From NCBI GenBank assembly GCA_900317555.1, contig ONHF01000014.1:1-64000 (forward strand): a stretch of 64,000 bases of DNA, in the 5' to 3' direction. Source of the DNA: an uncultured Lachnospiraceae bacterium. Lineage in GTDB: Bacteria; Bacillota; Clostridia; Lachnospirales; Lachnospiraceae. The notes beneath the pieces were generated by a model. The model did not search any database. It was not told the origin of the DNA and saw only the letters and a program-made list of their open reading frames with translations. Below, piece after piece: positions 51,694-60,834 of this stretch. How positions within the stretch are numbered: position 1 is the stretch's first letter; each line of letters begins with the position of its first letter. Made by a program: the position numbers and the translations under genes.

Positions 51694-51755
51694 ATTATAC
51701 TTGCACTGATTTCATAAGTGAAATATATATTTGATATTTGCAACATATCAAATAT
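51694..51755 (-). promoter_or_regulatory. atp operon promoter with adjacent LysR-type operator candidate
   Basis: On the minus strand TTTCAC (51718-51723), 18-bp spacer and TATAAT (51694-51699) form the promoter, about 80 bp before atpB. Three bases upstream of the -35 is a perfect inverted repeat with 11-bp arms (51727-51737, 51745-51755; ATATTTGATAT and ATATCAAATAT) around TTGCAAC. It contains a T-N11-A LysR box and lies between atpB and a divergent LysR gene. Confidence 0.6.
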
Positions 51756-51881
51756 GCATTTCTTGTGATTTTACGCACCACATATTAGATTTTACTCTTA
51801 TTAAAAGGAAACGCAAGGGAACAGGCCTGCCCCTGATTAAAGCAAATGCCGGGAAGCAGGTCTGCCCCATGGAGCTGTCTC

Positions 51882-52799
51882 ATGGTAAACTACGAATACT
51901 ACCGCATTTTTTATTATGTGGCAAAATGTCTGAACATGACGAGGGCAGCTGAAATGATCGGAAGCTCGCAGCCCAACGTCACGAGGAGCATGAACAATCT
52001 GGAAGCGCAGCTTGGCTGCAAACTCTTTGAGCGCACGCATCACGGCATTTCGCTTACACCCGACGGGAAAATGCTGTATGACCATGTTTCCATCGCGGTC
52101 GACCAGCTGCAGATGGCCGAAGAATACATCAGTGCCGAGAAAGACCTCGACACCGGTCAAATCAGGATCGGGGTGACGGAGATCGCAATGAATGTTTTTC
52201 TGCTGGATCAGTTAAAGCTCTTCCAGACAAAATATCCCCGCATCGTCGTTCACCTTTACAATTACACTTCCCCGAAAGCGGCGGAAGCGCTGGTGCGCGG
52301 GCTGGTCGATTTTGCCGTGATCACAACACCGGTCAACCTTCCCGAAACGCTGCATGTCGAATATCTCGATACATTTTCGGAAATTCTGGTCGGCGGGCCC
52401 AAGTACAAATCTCTGTCCGCGAAAAAGCATTCTCTCCGCGAACTTCACCGCTACCCGTTTATTTCTCTTAGTGTCGGGACCGGCAGCCGGGAATTTCTGA
52501 TTCAGCATTTCCTGAATCAGGGGCAGACTTTCGATCCTGCTGTGGAGGCCGCAACAACCGGCCAGATTCAATCGATGGTGCGTTTTGATCTTGGGCTTGG
52601 CTTTGTCCCGGCTTCATACATTACCGAGCGCGGCCTGATCCGCGAACAGATTTATGAAATTCCTCTTGAAGATCCGCTGCCGCCGAGGAAGATCTGCCTC
52701 GTCACGCGTGATGACGAAAGCAATCAGCGGCAGGCGCCGCTGACCTTTGTCAGGCAGCTGCATGCAGCGGCGCGGATCGGACAGGCCGGGAGAGAGTAA
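51882..52799 (+). CDS. LysR-type transcriptional regulator
   Basis: A 305-aa regulator with an N-terminal winged helix-turn-helix (about 1-65; NYEYYRIFYYVAKCLNMTRAA, SQPNVTRSMNNLEAQLG, LFERTHHGISLT) and a periplasmic-binding-like effector domain (about 90-295). ATG 51882 has GGAG. It is divergent from the atp operon and shares the palindrome at 51727-51755, so it may regulate itself and possibly atp, or only the YoaK-like gene that follows 108 bp downstream. The effector is unknown. Confidence 0.93.
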   Translation: MVNYEYYRIFYYVAKCLNMTRAAEMIGSSQPNVTRSMNNLEAQLGCKLFERTHHGISLTPDGKMLYDHVSIAVDQLQMAEEYISAEKDLDTGQIRIGVTEIAMNVFLLDQLKLFQTKYPRIVVHLYNYTSPKAAEALVRGLVDFAVITTPVNLPETLHVEYLDTFSEILVGGPKYKSLSAKKHSLRELHRYPFISLSVGTGSREFLIQHFLNQGQTFDPAVEAATTGQIQSMVRFDLGLGFVPASYITERGLIREQIYEIPLEDPLPPRKICLVTRDDESNQRQAPLTFVRQLHAAARIGQAGRE

Positions 52800-52886
52800 G
52801 ACGCAGGGCGGCCGGGCGCAGGCGGGGTGCCGCCCGGCACAGCAAGTAAGTTCGTGGGTGCAGAGCATCCACGCGGGTACGACATA

Positions 52887-52892
52887 TATAAT
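52887..52892 (+). promoter_or_regulatory. -10 box of the YoaK-like gene
   Basis: TATAAT directly before an in-frame ATG (52893). A start of transcription near 52899 would leave only about 9 nt before ATG 52908, which has GGAAAG in front. No clear -35. Confidence 0.35.
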
Positions 52893-52907
52893 ATGGAAAG
52901 AATACGT

Positions 52908-53729
52908 ATGAACAGGAAATTTTCAGTTGAAAAAGATGCTTCCTATGATAATGACGGGCAGCCCGTAAATAAGAAGGCTTGTATTGATTCTGCGGATAGC
53001 GGCGGACAGCCGGTGCGCGCTGACGAGCCGCCGCTGGGAAGCCGCCGCGGGAAGCTTGCCAGAAGGCTTTCCGGCGAGCGGCAGATGTCCGAAGCAATGA
53101 TCGTCAGCGCTTTTCTGGCATTCAGCGGGGGATTTCAGGATGCGTATACTTATATTGTGCGGGATCATGTTTTTGCGAATGCGCAGACAGGCAACATTGT
53201 CCTGATGAGCACGCACTTTCTCGCACGGGAGTGGGGCGCCGGCATTCGTTATCTGTTTCCTGTTTTATCGTTCGCGGCTGGCGTCCTCTGCGCCGAGCAG
53301 CTCGAGAGCCATCAGAAAAATGCTTTTCGCGTTCATTGGCGGCAGGCGATTGTTTTGCTGGAGATCTTGATTCTTGCATGCGTCAGTTTCATCCCGCAGC
53401 AGTTCAATACGCTGGCAAACATGATGGTCAGCTTTTCGTGCGCGATGCAGGTGCAGGCATTTCGCAAAGTTGCGGGCAATCCGTACGCAAGCACGATGTG
53501 TATTGGGAATTTACAGAAGGGGACGGCGGCGCTGTCTGCTTTTCTGCGGACGAAGCAAAATGCCGCGCTGCGCAGGAGTCTGTATTATTTCGGTGTGATT
53601 TTGATTTTCGCGATCGGTGCGGGAGTCGGCGGGAACCTCTCCGCACTCTTTGGCGGAAGGATTATTCTGGTGAGTGCGGCAGTGCTTGGGGCAGCCTATC
53701 TGCTGATGGAACTGGAGAAGTATAAGTAA
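52908..53729 (+). CDS. YoaK/DUF1275 family membrane protein
   Basis: A 273-aa protein with an unusual hydrophilic N-terminal extension of about 58 residues before the DUF1275 domain (about 60-270), which has about six helices. Conserved motifs are FSGGFQDAYTYI, HVFANAQTGNIVLM and ASTMCIGNLQKGT. Function in the family is unknown. ATG 52908 is chosen with GGAAAG; ATG 52893 is possible only if transcription starts further upstream. Confidence 0.83.
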   Translation: MNRKFSVEKDASYDNDGQPVNKKACIDSADSGGQPVRADEPPLGSRRGKLARRLSGERQMSEAMIVSAFLAFSGGFQDAYTYIVRDHVFANAQTGNIVLMSTHFLAREWGAGIRYLFPVLSFAAGVLCAEQLESHQKNAFRVHWRQAIVLLEILILACVSFIPQQFNTLANMMVSFSCAMQVQAFRKVAGNPYASTMCIGNLQKGTAALSAFLRTKQNAALRRSLYYFGVILIFAIGAGVGGNLSALFGGRIILVSAAVLGAAYLLMELEKYK

Positions 53730-53746
53730 GCGCCGGCGAGGACGCT

Positions 53747-54223
53747 CTAAAACCGGAACGGGCCGCTCTTGCCTCCATCCTTTGACACGAGATGGATGTC
53801 ACGGATGACCATCCGTTTGTCGATGGCCTTGCACATGTCATAAATTGTAAGAAGCGCAGCCGAGACGCCGGTCAGTGCTTCCATTTCGACGCCTGTTCTG
53901 CCGGTGGTCTTTACCGTGCAAAATGCCGTAATCGCGCCGGCCTTTGAATCCGCTTCAAACGTGACTTTCGCGTTTGTCAGCTGCAGGGCATGACACATCG
54001 GAATCAGGTTCGGGGTCTGTTTTGCCGCCATGATACCCGCAACCTGAGCTACCGTGAGGACGTCGCCTTTGGGGACTGTTTTGCCGCGGATGGCGTCGAA
54101 GACTTCCTTCGAGACCTCTATGTATCCGGTCGCGGTCGCGGTTCTTTCCGTCTGCGGCTTGCCGGAAACATCGACCATAAAAGCATTCCCGTCCTCGTCA
54201 AAATGCGAAAACCCGTTATTCAT
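53747..54223 (-). CDS. moaC: Cyclic pyranopterin monophosphate synthase MoaC
   Basis: A 158-aa enzyme of the first step of molybdenum cofactor synthesis, acting after MoaA. Motifs are MVDVSGK near the start, [27 protein letters not shown] and the C-terminal [18 protein letters not shown] 54223 follows GGAGG and overlaps the MOSC gene by 8 bp. Last gene of the molybdenum operon. Confidence 0.97.
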   Translation of the reverse strand: MNNGFSHFDEDGNAFMVDVSGKPQTERTATATGYIEVSKEVFDAIRGKTVPKGDVLTVAQVAGIMAAKQTPNLIPMCHALQLTNAKVTFEADSKAGAITAFCTVKTTGRTGVEMEALTGVSAALLTIYDMCKAIDKRMVIRDIHLVSKDGGKSGPFRF

Positions 54224-54695
54224 CCTTCGCCTCCAGATATTTGAGCACAGCCTTGTCCGGCGGGGCAGCCTCGACACGCGCCTCATCGCCGGGCATGATG
54301 ATCCCGCCGCGCACGACAACTGCGAAAATTCCTTCCCGCGGCATTATGCACGTGCCGAGTTTGCGGGAGATCTCACAGCGGTCGTGGCACTTCTTGCCAA
54401 TCTGTGAAACTTCCAGCACGCAGTCGCCGATCAGGATTCTGGTCCCGACCGGCAGAAGCTTCAGGTCGGAGCCGGAGAGGGTGATGTTTTCCCCGAAAGC
54501 GCCGCAGTCAACATCCGCGCCGTGGCTGCGCAGCGCCTCGATCTGTTCATAGGAAAGCAGGCTCACCTGCCTGTGCCAGTGCCCTGCATGCGCGTCGCCG
54601 GAAACGCCCCAGTCCCGCAGCAGGCGGATCTGCGGCCTGCACGTTTTGCGTGTTCCTTTTGCCTCGCTTGTGCAGACGGCGATAACTTTTGCCAT
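54216..54695 (-). CDS. MOSC domain protein
   Basis: A 159-aa single MOSC domain of the type found in Moco operons: [46 protein letters not shown] with the conserved Cys. The Cys is thought to carry sulfur or bind cofactor in Moco delivery or maturation. Lies 11 bp after moaA and overlaps moaC. Confidence 0.92.
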   Translation of the reverse strand: MAKVIAVCTSEAKGTRKTCRPQIRLLRDWGVSGDAHAGHWHRQVSLLSYEQIEALRSHGADVDCGAFGENITLSGSDLKLLPVGTRILIGDCVLEVSQIGKKCHDRCEISRKLGTCIMPREGIFAVVVRGGIIMPGDEARVEAAPPDKAVLKYLEAKDE

Positions 54696-54706
54696 ACGAT
54701 ATCCTC

Positions 54707-55849
54707 TCATCCGCCGATATCGCTCATCGGCGCGTCTTCTGTAATCTCTTCCGGTCTGTCAAAACAATGCCCTCCCGGTTTCGCCACCACCGCCCCGCGG
54801 ATGGCGGCGGCGAGCGCGTCAGCCGTGCGCGGTTCGTCCGACGCCCGGCCGCGCAGGATGCTCCGCACATCCACGCTTTCTCCGTAACAGAGGCAGGGCT
54901 TGAGTCTGCCGGTTGATGTCAGGCGGATGCGGTTGCAGTCCGCGCAGAATTTTCCGTGCAGTGCGCTGATAAAACCGATTGAACCCTGAAAACCCGGAAT
55001 GTGCACATACTTTGCCGGTCCGTTTCCATAGGCTGCAGTGTCTTCCCGCAAGTCCGGGTACACTTCGATCAGCTTACGCAGAATTTCATCTCCGGAGATT
55101 CCTGCTAAAGGCGGCGACGCCTGTGCGTTGCCGCAGCAGCCGGTCACTGCGCCGTGCCGGCTGTCCTTGCCGGAGCCGCTGCCTGCCGCGCCGATCGGCA
55201 TCAGCTCTATAAATCTGATCTGCAGCGGCTGTGATCTTGCCAGTCCGGCAAGTTCGAGCCACTCCCCGTCGTTGATGCCGCGTAAAAGTACGGAATTGAT
55301 TTTGACAGGCAGACCGGCAGTGAGCGCAGCCTTGATTCCGCACCGCACATCTTCGTAAGCGTCCACGCCGGTCAGCTGGCGGAACATCTCCCTGTGAACC
55401 GTATCGAGGCTGACATTCACCGCGTCAAGTCCGGCTTCCAGAAGTTGCGGCAGCCGTTTTTCCAGCAAAACACCGTTCGTCGTCAGCGTCACCTGTTCGA
55501 TCCCGGGAATCCGCTTCAACTCCCCGATCAGCCGGCAGCAGTCGCTGCGAAGGAGCGGTTCGCCGCCGGTTATTTTGACGCGGGTAATGCCCAGCGATGC
55601 CGCGGCTTCCGCAACTTCCACAAATTCTTCGCTTGTCAGATAGCGCGCGGGCGCGGCCCCGGCAGGAGACAGACGCTGACAGACTGCGGCGCCGTGATTG
55701 TCGTCGCCGTCCTGCGCAGCGGCTTCCGCGCAGCACCGATCCGCCCCGTCCGGTGTGCCCTGCGGCCTGCAATACCTGCAGCACAAATTGCACCGGTCTG
55801 TTATGGAAATTCTTATATAGTTGATCTCCCGCTGAAAACTATCTCTCAT
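54707..55849 (-). CDS. moaA: GTP 3',8-cyclase MoaA with two insertions
   Basis: A radical-SAM enzyme (380 aa; typically about 320-340). The SAM cluster is C20-x3-C24-x2-C27, then KITGGEPLLR, and the second cluster FCADCNRIRLTSTG with C in LKPCLCYG; the C-terminal double Gly is present (SDIGG). Two family-atypical inserts are seen: about 30 residues after the first cluster (about 30-68, with three extra Cys) and another near 225-250 (Gly/Ser/Ala-rich with CC). The core motifs are intact, so activity is expected. Confidence 0.95.
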   Translation of the reverse strand: MRDSFQREINYIRISITDRCNLCCRYCRPQGTPDGADRCCAEAAAQDGDDNHGAAVCQRLSPAGAAPARYLTSEEFVEVAEAAASLGITRVKITGGEPLLRSDCCRLIGELKRIPGIEQVTLTTNGVLLEKRLPQLLEAGLDAVNVSLDTVHREMFRQLTGVDAYEDVRCGIKAALTAGLPVKINSVLLRGINDGEWLELAGLARSQPLQIRFIELMPIGAAGSGSGKDSRHGAVTGCCGNAQASPPLAGISGDEILRKLIEVYPDLREDTAAYGNGPAKYVHIPGFQGSIGFISALHGKFCADCNRIRLTSTGRLKPCLCYGESVDVRSILRGRASDEPRTADALAAAIRGAVVAKPGGHCFDRPEEITEDAPMSDIGG

Positions 55850-56882
55850 GCTCCGGTAGAATATACTCCATCATAACATCCTGCGCGCCGCCGCACAGCA
55901 TCCCGTCCATGACCGAAGGATCGTCCTGAAACGTCACATGAATCACCACAGGGTGCAGGTCCGGCTTATCTTTCCGGCAAAGCATCTCCCGCCCCGCCCT
56001 GATCACCTCCGCCTCGGAAAGCCCTCCGCCGATCGTTCCTTCCAGTGTGCCATCCGCGCGGATCAGCATCTTCGTCCCGACTTCGCGTGGCGCGCTGCCG
56101 CTTCGCGCGATAATCGTTGCCAGAATCGCCGGCACCTTCGGCTCCTGCAGCTCATCCAGAAGCCTGTGGGAGAGCGGGGTGTCGGGGGCGGTTTTGTTTT
56201 TACGTGCAATAATTTCTGCCAGAATCGAAACTGCGATCTCCTCCGGCGTCTGTGATCCGATCGGCAGTCCGATCGGCGCGCGCAGCTCGTTCAGGTCCTC
56301 CTCGGGGATTCCTTCCTGCAAAAGCTGCTGCCTCATGATGACAGCGCGCCGCCGGCTCCCCATCATACCTGCGTACGCGCGCGGCAGCCGGAGAATCGCG
56401 CGAAGGCAATCGAGGTCGCACTGATGTCCGCGCGTCACAACGACAAAGTACGTGCCCGCATCCCCCCGGATTCCACGCAGGGCCTCTGCAAAGTCAGCGC
56501 GGATGCCTTCATCTGCGCCGGCTTCGCGTGCTTTTCGCGCGAACTCTTCCCGGTCGTCGATACAGATCACGTAAAAGCCGGTCAGCTTCGCGATTCGGAT
56601 TAAAGAGAGCCCGACATTCCCCGCGCCGCAAATAACAAGTCTCGCCTCGCGCGTAAGCATCTGCGCAAACAGCCTTGTGCCGCCGGCTTGCGTGATACCG
56701 GTTTCGCGGATTCCGGAGAGCCGGCGCTCATATTCCCGCCAGAACATTCCATCCGCAAACACCACCTTCCCGTTTTGCAGAACTGCTTTCGCGCCTGCAT
56801 GCGGTCCGTCCAGCACCGTGACTACAAGATTCTCTGTATCGCCGGCAAGGCCGGCAAACTGTCTGTAAAATTCACGGCTCAT
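55839..56882 (-). CDS. XdhC family molybdenum hydroxylase maturation protein
   Basis: A 347-aa protein with a Rossmann domain (about 80-215; VICGAGNVGLSL, GMMGSRRR) and a C-terminal XdhC/CoxI domain (about 245-345; GSAPREVGTKMLI, GTIGGGLSEAEV, MLCGGAQDV). XdhC proteins sulfurate or insert Moco into xanthine-dehydrogenase-type enzymes, so the operon probably serves such a hydroxylase, not encoded here. Overlaps modC and moaA by 11 bp each. Confidence 0.92.
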   Translation of the reverse strand: MSREFYRQFAGLAGDTENLVVTVLDGPHAGAKAVLQNGKVVFADGMFWREYERRLSGIRETGITQAGGTRLFAQMLTREARLVICGAGNVGLSLIRIAKLTGFYVICIDDREEFARKAREAGADEGIRADFAEALRGIRGDAGTYFVVVTRGHQCDLDCLRAILRLPRAYAGMMGSRRRAVIMRQQLLQEGIPEEDLNELRAPIGLPIGSQTPEEIAVSILAEIIARKNKTAPDTPLSHRLLDELQEPKVPAILATIIARSGSAPREVGTKMLIRADGTLEGTIGGGLSEAEVIRAGREMLCRKDKPDLHPVVIHVTFQDDPSVMDGMLCGGAQDVMMEYILPEHER

Positions 56883-57999
56883 CGTATTCTCCGTCTTCCT
56901 CCCGCAAAAACAACACCTTCAAGACATCAAGTCTCAAATACCGCGGCATACCCTTTTCCTCCAGCAGTGGCCAGTCCTCCCGCTGGACCATCCAGGTGAG
57001 CAGTGAGTGCGCCGCAGGGCGGGTTTGACCCGGCGAGCGGCAGGCTGCCGCCGCAGCATCCGGATAAAAATAGAAGATCTTCTCAAACTGCAACTCCGCG
57101 CGTGCGTCTTCATTATAACGGATACAAGCCTGCAGCATTCCTGAGGGAAGCTCATCCCATACCGGTATAAAATCGTGTGCCCTGTATCCCACAGCCTCAA
57201 ACTGTTCCGGCAGCCTCTCCTTACTGTGAAGCACAATGCCCCACCCGGGCACCGCAAAATCATGATCACTCAGCCGCTCCGCGCGCGCTATATTTTTGCA
57301 GCCGGTGATTCTTGCCGCCGCGGCAGTCTGCGGATGGCGGAACACTTCTTTTGTCTGACCCGCCGCGGCGACACGGCCCTTTTCCAAAATGACCGTCTCC
57401 TGCGCGAAACGATACGCCTCATCGCGGCTGTGGGTCACAAGAATAACAGTTCCCGGAAAGTCCGCAAGATTTTTTTCAAGTTCCAGCTGCATTTTGTCGC
57501 GCAGGGAGCTGTCGAGTGCCGAAAACGGCTCATCCAGAAGGATCATTTCGGGCGCGCTTGCAAGAATCCTCGCAAGCGCCGTCCGCTGCTGCTGTCCCCC
57601 GGAAAGACTGACCGGATAACTGTTTTCCAGGCCTTCAAGCTCAAACCGGCGGATGAGATCCTGTACCAGCGCTTCTTTTCCGGAGCGGGCAGCTTTGCCG
57701 GCGATGGTGATGTTTTGCCGCACCGTCATGTTCGGGAACAGTGCGTAGTTCTGAAACAGGTAGCCTGTGCCGCGCTCCTGCGTGCGCACGTTGATTTTTC
57801 TGCCACTGTCAAAGAGTGTCCGACCGTCCGCGATGATTTTACCGCGGTCCGGCGTTTCGATGCCCGCGATCATTTTGAGCGTCATGCTTTTACCTGCGCC
57901 GGAGGCGCCGAGAATCGCGATTCTGCGGGCGCTGCTGCTCCATTTGATTTGCAGATTCAGGCCTTGAAGTTGCTTCTGGATGTCAATGGTGATAGGCAT
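56872..57999 (-). CDS. modC: Molybdate ABC transporter ATP-binding protein ModC
   Basis: A 375-aa ATPase with Walker A LGASGAGKS, LSGGQQQR signature, Walker B ILLDEPFSALD and switch His VTHSRDE. The C-terminal 140 residues do not show a clear MOP/TOBE pattern and include an Ala-rich low-complexity insert. ATG 57999 lies inside the 3' end of modB. Molybdate or tungstate specificity is inferred from the operon. Confidence 0.93.
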   Translation of the reverse strand: MPITIDIQKQLQGLNLQIKWSSSARRIAILGASGAGKSMTLKMIAGIETPDRGKIIADGRTLFDSGRKINVRTQERGTGYLFQNYALFPNMTVRQNITIAGKAARSGKEALVQDLIRRFELEGLENSYPVSLSGGQQQRTALARILASAPEMILLDEPFSALDSSLRDKMQLELEKNLADFPGTVILVTHSRDEAYRFAQETVILEKGRVAAAGQTKEVFRHPQTAAAARITGCKNIARAERLSDHDFAVPGWGIVLHSKERLPEQFEAVGYRAHDFIPVWDELPSGMLQACIRYNEDARAELQFEKIFYFYPDAAAAACRSPGQTRPAAHSLLTWMVQREDWPLLEEKGMPRYLRLDVLKVLFLREEDGEYDEP

Positions 58000-58702
58000 G
58001 GTTTCTGCGCCCCGCAAAAATCAGATTCATCAGCACAATGATCGCGAAAGCAATCGCCAACACAATCACGACCCAGACGCCCGCTGTCAGAAAGTCTCCG
58101 TCCTGCACGACCATCGCGATCTTCTGCGATACCGTCGCGGTCTGCCCCGGAATATTGCCGGCGAGCATCGACGTCGCGCCGTACTCGCCCATCGCGCGCG
58201 CGAATGTCAGAACCCCGCCGGACAGAAGTCCCGGCGCCGCGTTTGGCAGCACGAGTTTGCGAAAGATCCGTGCCTCCGACAGGCCGAGCGTTCTTGCGGC
58301 GTAGATCATGTTTTCGTCGATCAGTTCGAACGCCGCGCGGGCACTCCGGTACATGAGCGGAAAAGCGATCACGACCGCCGCCACCACGCACCCGAGCCAC
58401 GACTGTACCACACTGATGCCGAACGTATTCCGCAAAAACATTCCTACCGGCCGCCGCCTGCTGAAAATGAGCAGCAAAATAAGGCCGGAAGCCGTCGGCG
58501 GCAGCACCATCGGCATTGTCAGAATGCCGTCCAGCACCGCTCTGCCGCGGCTTCCCGCCCACATGGCACGCCGCGCCGCGAAAATCCCCAGAAAGAAGGA
58601 GAGGAGTGTGGCGGCGAGGCCTGTTTTGACGGAAATCCAGAGGGGACTCCAGTCAAGTTCCTGAATGATTGTCCATATCAAACCCATACTCCGTAAAAAC
58701 AT
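57983..58702 (-). CDS. modB: Molybdate ABC transporter permease ModB
   Basis: A 239-aa membrane protein with about five helices. The coupling motif EYGATSMLAGNIPGQT and MVLPPTASGLILL are characteristic of ModB. The start is ambiguous (58714, 58702 or 58687); 58702 has GAGG at good spacing. All overlap the end of modA. Confidence 0.94.
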   Translation of the reverse strand: MFLRSMGLIWTIIQELDWSPLWISVKTGLAATLLSFFLGIFAARRAMWAGSRGRAVLDGILTMPMVLPPTASGLILLLIFSRRRPVGMFLRNTFGISVVQSWLGCVVAAVVIAFPLMYRSARAAFELIDENMIYAARTLGLSEARIFRKLVLPNAAPGLLSGGVLTFARAMGEYGATSMLAGNIPGQTATVSQKIAMVVQDGDFLTAGVWVVIVLAIAFAIIVLMNLIFAGRRNHAYHH

Positions 58703-59741
58703 CCCCCGCCTCATCCGAACAAAGATATTGGAGGAAGTCTTTTGCCGCGGACTGCTTTGCCTGCGCGGAATCCGCGCTGCCCGAAACCAGCGCTGCCGGA
58801 TACACGATGTCCCCGGTCAGAGAATCCGGCACCTGTTCCAGAATCTGCAGCTCGTCCTCATATCCGTGCATGTCGGTCAGATAAGTCGTGCCGGTTTCGC
58901 ACGAGCCTTCAAGGACCGCGATCAGTACTTTACTGACGTTGGACTGCTCGCTGATCGTGACGCCGCCGAGGGCTTCACTGACTTCGCGTGTCGTGAACGA
59001 GCCGGGGTCCCGTCCGCTCTCCAGAATTCCCAGATTCTGCAGCGCCGCCCTAGTGTAGCGCCCTGCGGGAACCGAACCGTCCGCCATAGCGATGCTGCCG
59101 GCTTTGGAAAGCGTACGGAGGCCCTGGACTTTTGTTCCTCTGTCTCTCCGCGCAATGACGACAAGATGATTGCGCAGAACATTCACGCGCGTTTCGTCTT
59201 CGAGGAGGCCCTCCTGTTCAAGCGCGTCCATTTGCTTCTGCCCCGCGGAGAAAAACAAATCGCAGTCATACCCTTCCTCGATCTGTGTCTGGAGCTTGCC
59301 GGAACTGTCCGCGTTGAACGTGATCTTCACGTCCGGGTTGCTTTCCATATAGTGCTGCGCGATTTCCTGCATGGCAGGGCTCAGACTGGCCGCGATGAAA
59401 ACCTGCAGTTCTACGGGCTGCTTCTTTGAAACCGCTGCGGCGTCAGTACCGGCCGATCCGACTGCGCCGTCAGATCTGACCGCATCGTCCACCGCATTCG
59501 CGTTGCGCGTCTGTGGCGCGCTGCCAGCCGTGCTCGCAGCGTTTGGCTTTCCTGCGGTTGGTCGGCCGCACGCGGTAAGAACGGCCGCCGCTGCCGCAAG
59601 CGCAGTGAGCCGGAGCAGAAATCCCTGCTGCAGGCTGCCGCGCGGCGCAGGCGTGCCTTCATCCTGCGGCTTCCTCGTCCGGCCGCCAATTTCACGCGCG
59701 CTGCGCTCCCGCAAGCGGGAGCTAAACCCGCGCCGCCTCAC
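58653..59741 (-). CDS. modA: Molybdate-binding lipoprotein ModA
   Basis: A 362-aa substrate-binding protein. The lipobox is VLTAC (C58) after a hydrophobic segment; an Ala/Asp/Ser linker precedes the binding domain (about 110-360; VFIAASLSPAMQEIA, FNADSSGKLQTQIEEG, DLFFSAGQKQMDAL). No ATG exists before the lipobox; the GTG at 59741 overlaps the upstream stop as GTGA and is the best start, giving a rather long (about 40-residue) charged n-region. Confidence 0.9.
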   Translation of the reverse strand: MRRRGFSSRLRERSAREIGGRTRKPQDEGTPAPRGSLQQGFLLRLTALAAAAAVLTACGRPTAGKPNAASTAGSAPQTRNANAVDDAVRSDGAVGSAGTDAAAVSKKQPVELQVFIAASLSPAMQEIAQHYMESNPDVKITFNADSSGKLQTQIEEGYDCDLFFSAGQKQMDALEQEGLLEDETRVNVLRNHLVVIARRDRGTKVQGLRTLSKAGSIAMADGSVPAGRYTRAALQNLGILESGRDPGSFTTREVSEALGGVTISEQSNVSKVLIAVLEGSCETGTTYLTDMHGYEDELQILEQVPDSLTGDIVYPAALVSGSADSAQAKQSAAKDFLQYLCSDEAGDVFTEYGFDMDNHSGT

Positions 59742-60775
59742 TTTCCGAATCCACAGTTCGGAAACGTGCAGACATCGCAGCCCTCGCCAAGACACAGGCC
59801 GCCCTCGCCCATCTTCCAGAACTCTTCTCTGCTGACCGGATCGTCCGCCATAAACCGCGGCAGCACGATATCAAAGATCGTCCTTCGCGCATACATGACA
59901 CACCCGGGCAGCCCGACAACCGGGATATGCCGGTTTCCCTGATAATACGCGAGCATAAACATTGCGCCCGGCAGAACCGGTGCGCCGTATGTAATGACAT
60001 TTTCGCTGCCCGCCGACTCGCGGATCGCCTGCGGCGTCCGGTCGTCCGGGTCTACACTCATGCCGCCGGTGCACAGAATCATATCCGCACCTGCTTCGAG
60101 GAGCCTCCGGATTCCCAGAATTTCCTCTGCAGGGTCATCGCCGGTCATGTACTGTCCTACAATTTCACAGTCAAACGCCGCAAGCTTGTGCAAAACAACC
60201 GGCGTAAATGTATCCTCAATCCTGTGATACAGAATCTCGTTTCCCGTTGTGATGATCCCGACTTTCTTATGCACGAACGGCAGGAGCGTCAGAATCTTTC
60301 CGTCCGGCACCGCCCTCTTCGCGGCTTCCATCTTTTCCTTCTCGATGACGAGCGGAATGACCCGCATTCCCGCGAGCCGGTCCCCGGCTCTGACAACCGT
60401 ATTGCCGTGGCGCGTCGCGATCATCATCTGCCCCTGTGAATTGATCCGCTGGAGCTTTCCGGAATCAACTTTCAGCAGGCCGTCGATGTCGGCGATGAGT
60501 TCTGTTTTGCCCTCTTTGATTTCGGTCGGATGCATGAACTCGTTCCGGCACAGCCCGCACAGGACCATGGCGGCGTCGTTTTCGTGCATCATATTTTCGT
60601 TGTTTTCCCAGATGTAGATGTGGTCTTTACCGACGGCGAGGAGCACTTCGATGTCTTCCTCCCGGATCACGTGTCCTTTGCGGAAAACAGGGCCCTTTTC
60701 ACCATCTTTCACAATCCTGGTAATGTCGTGGCAGAGAATCTGCCCGACGGCATCTTCTGTTCGCATCAGTTTCAT
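59738..60775 (-). CDS. Molybdopterin-binding (MoeA/MoCF-domain) protein
   Basis: A 345-aa protein with a MoCF_biosynth domain (about 175-310; VGIITTGNEILYHRIED, CTGGMSVDPDDRTP, GLPGCVMYARRT), as in MogA and MoeA. The N-terminal half (about 1-165) resembles the SAF-like beta part of such proteins. The C-terminus is Cys-rich with CX4CX2CX4C within the last 21 residues, a possible metal site. ATG 60775 has AAGGAGGG. First gene of the molybdenum operon; probably handles molybdopterin or its adenylylated form. Confidence 0.88.
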   Translation of the reverse strand: MKLMRTEDAVGQILCHDITRIVKDGEKGPVFRKGHVIREEDIEVLLAVGKDHIYIWENNENMMHENDAAMVLCGLCRNEFMHPTEIKEGKTELIADIDGLLKVDSGKLQRINSQGQMMIATRHGNTVVRAGDRLAGMRVIPLVIEKEKMEAAKRAVPDGKILTLLPFVHKKVGIITTGNEILYHRIEDTFTPVVLHKLAAFDCEIVGQYMTGDDPAEEILGIRRLLEAGADMILCTGGMSVDPDDRTPQAIRESAGSENVITYGAPVLPGAMFMLAYYQGNRHIPVVGLPGCVMYARRTIFDIVLPRFMADDPVSREEFWKMGEGGLCLGEGCDVCTFPNCGFGK

Positions 60776-60834
60776 AGCGATTCCCTCCTTGACATGCGGG
60801 CGGCGCGTACTGCTCCTGTGACATTTCATCGAAA

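Noticed and set aside
60776-60834. Moco riboswitch before the molybdenum operon
   Set aside because: The gap to the symporter gene is only 59 bp, too short for that motif.
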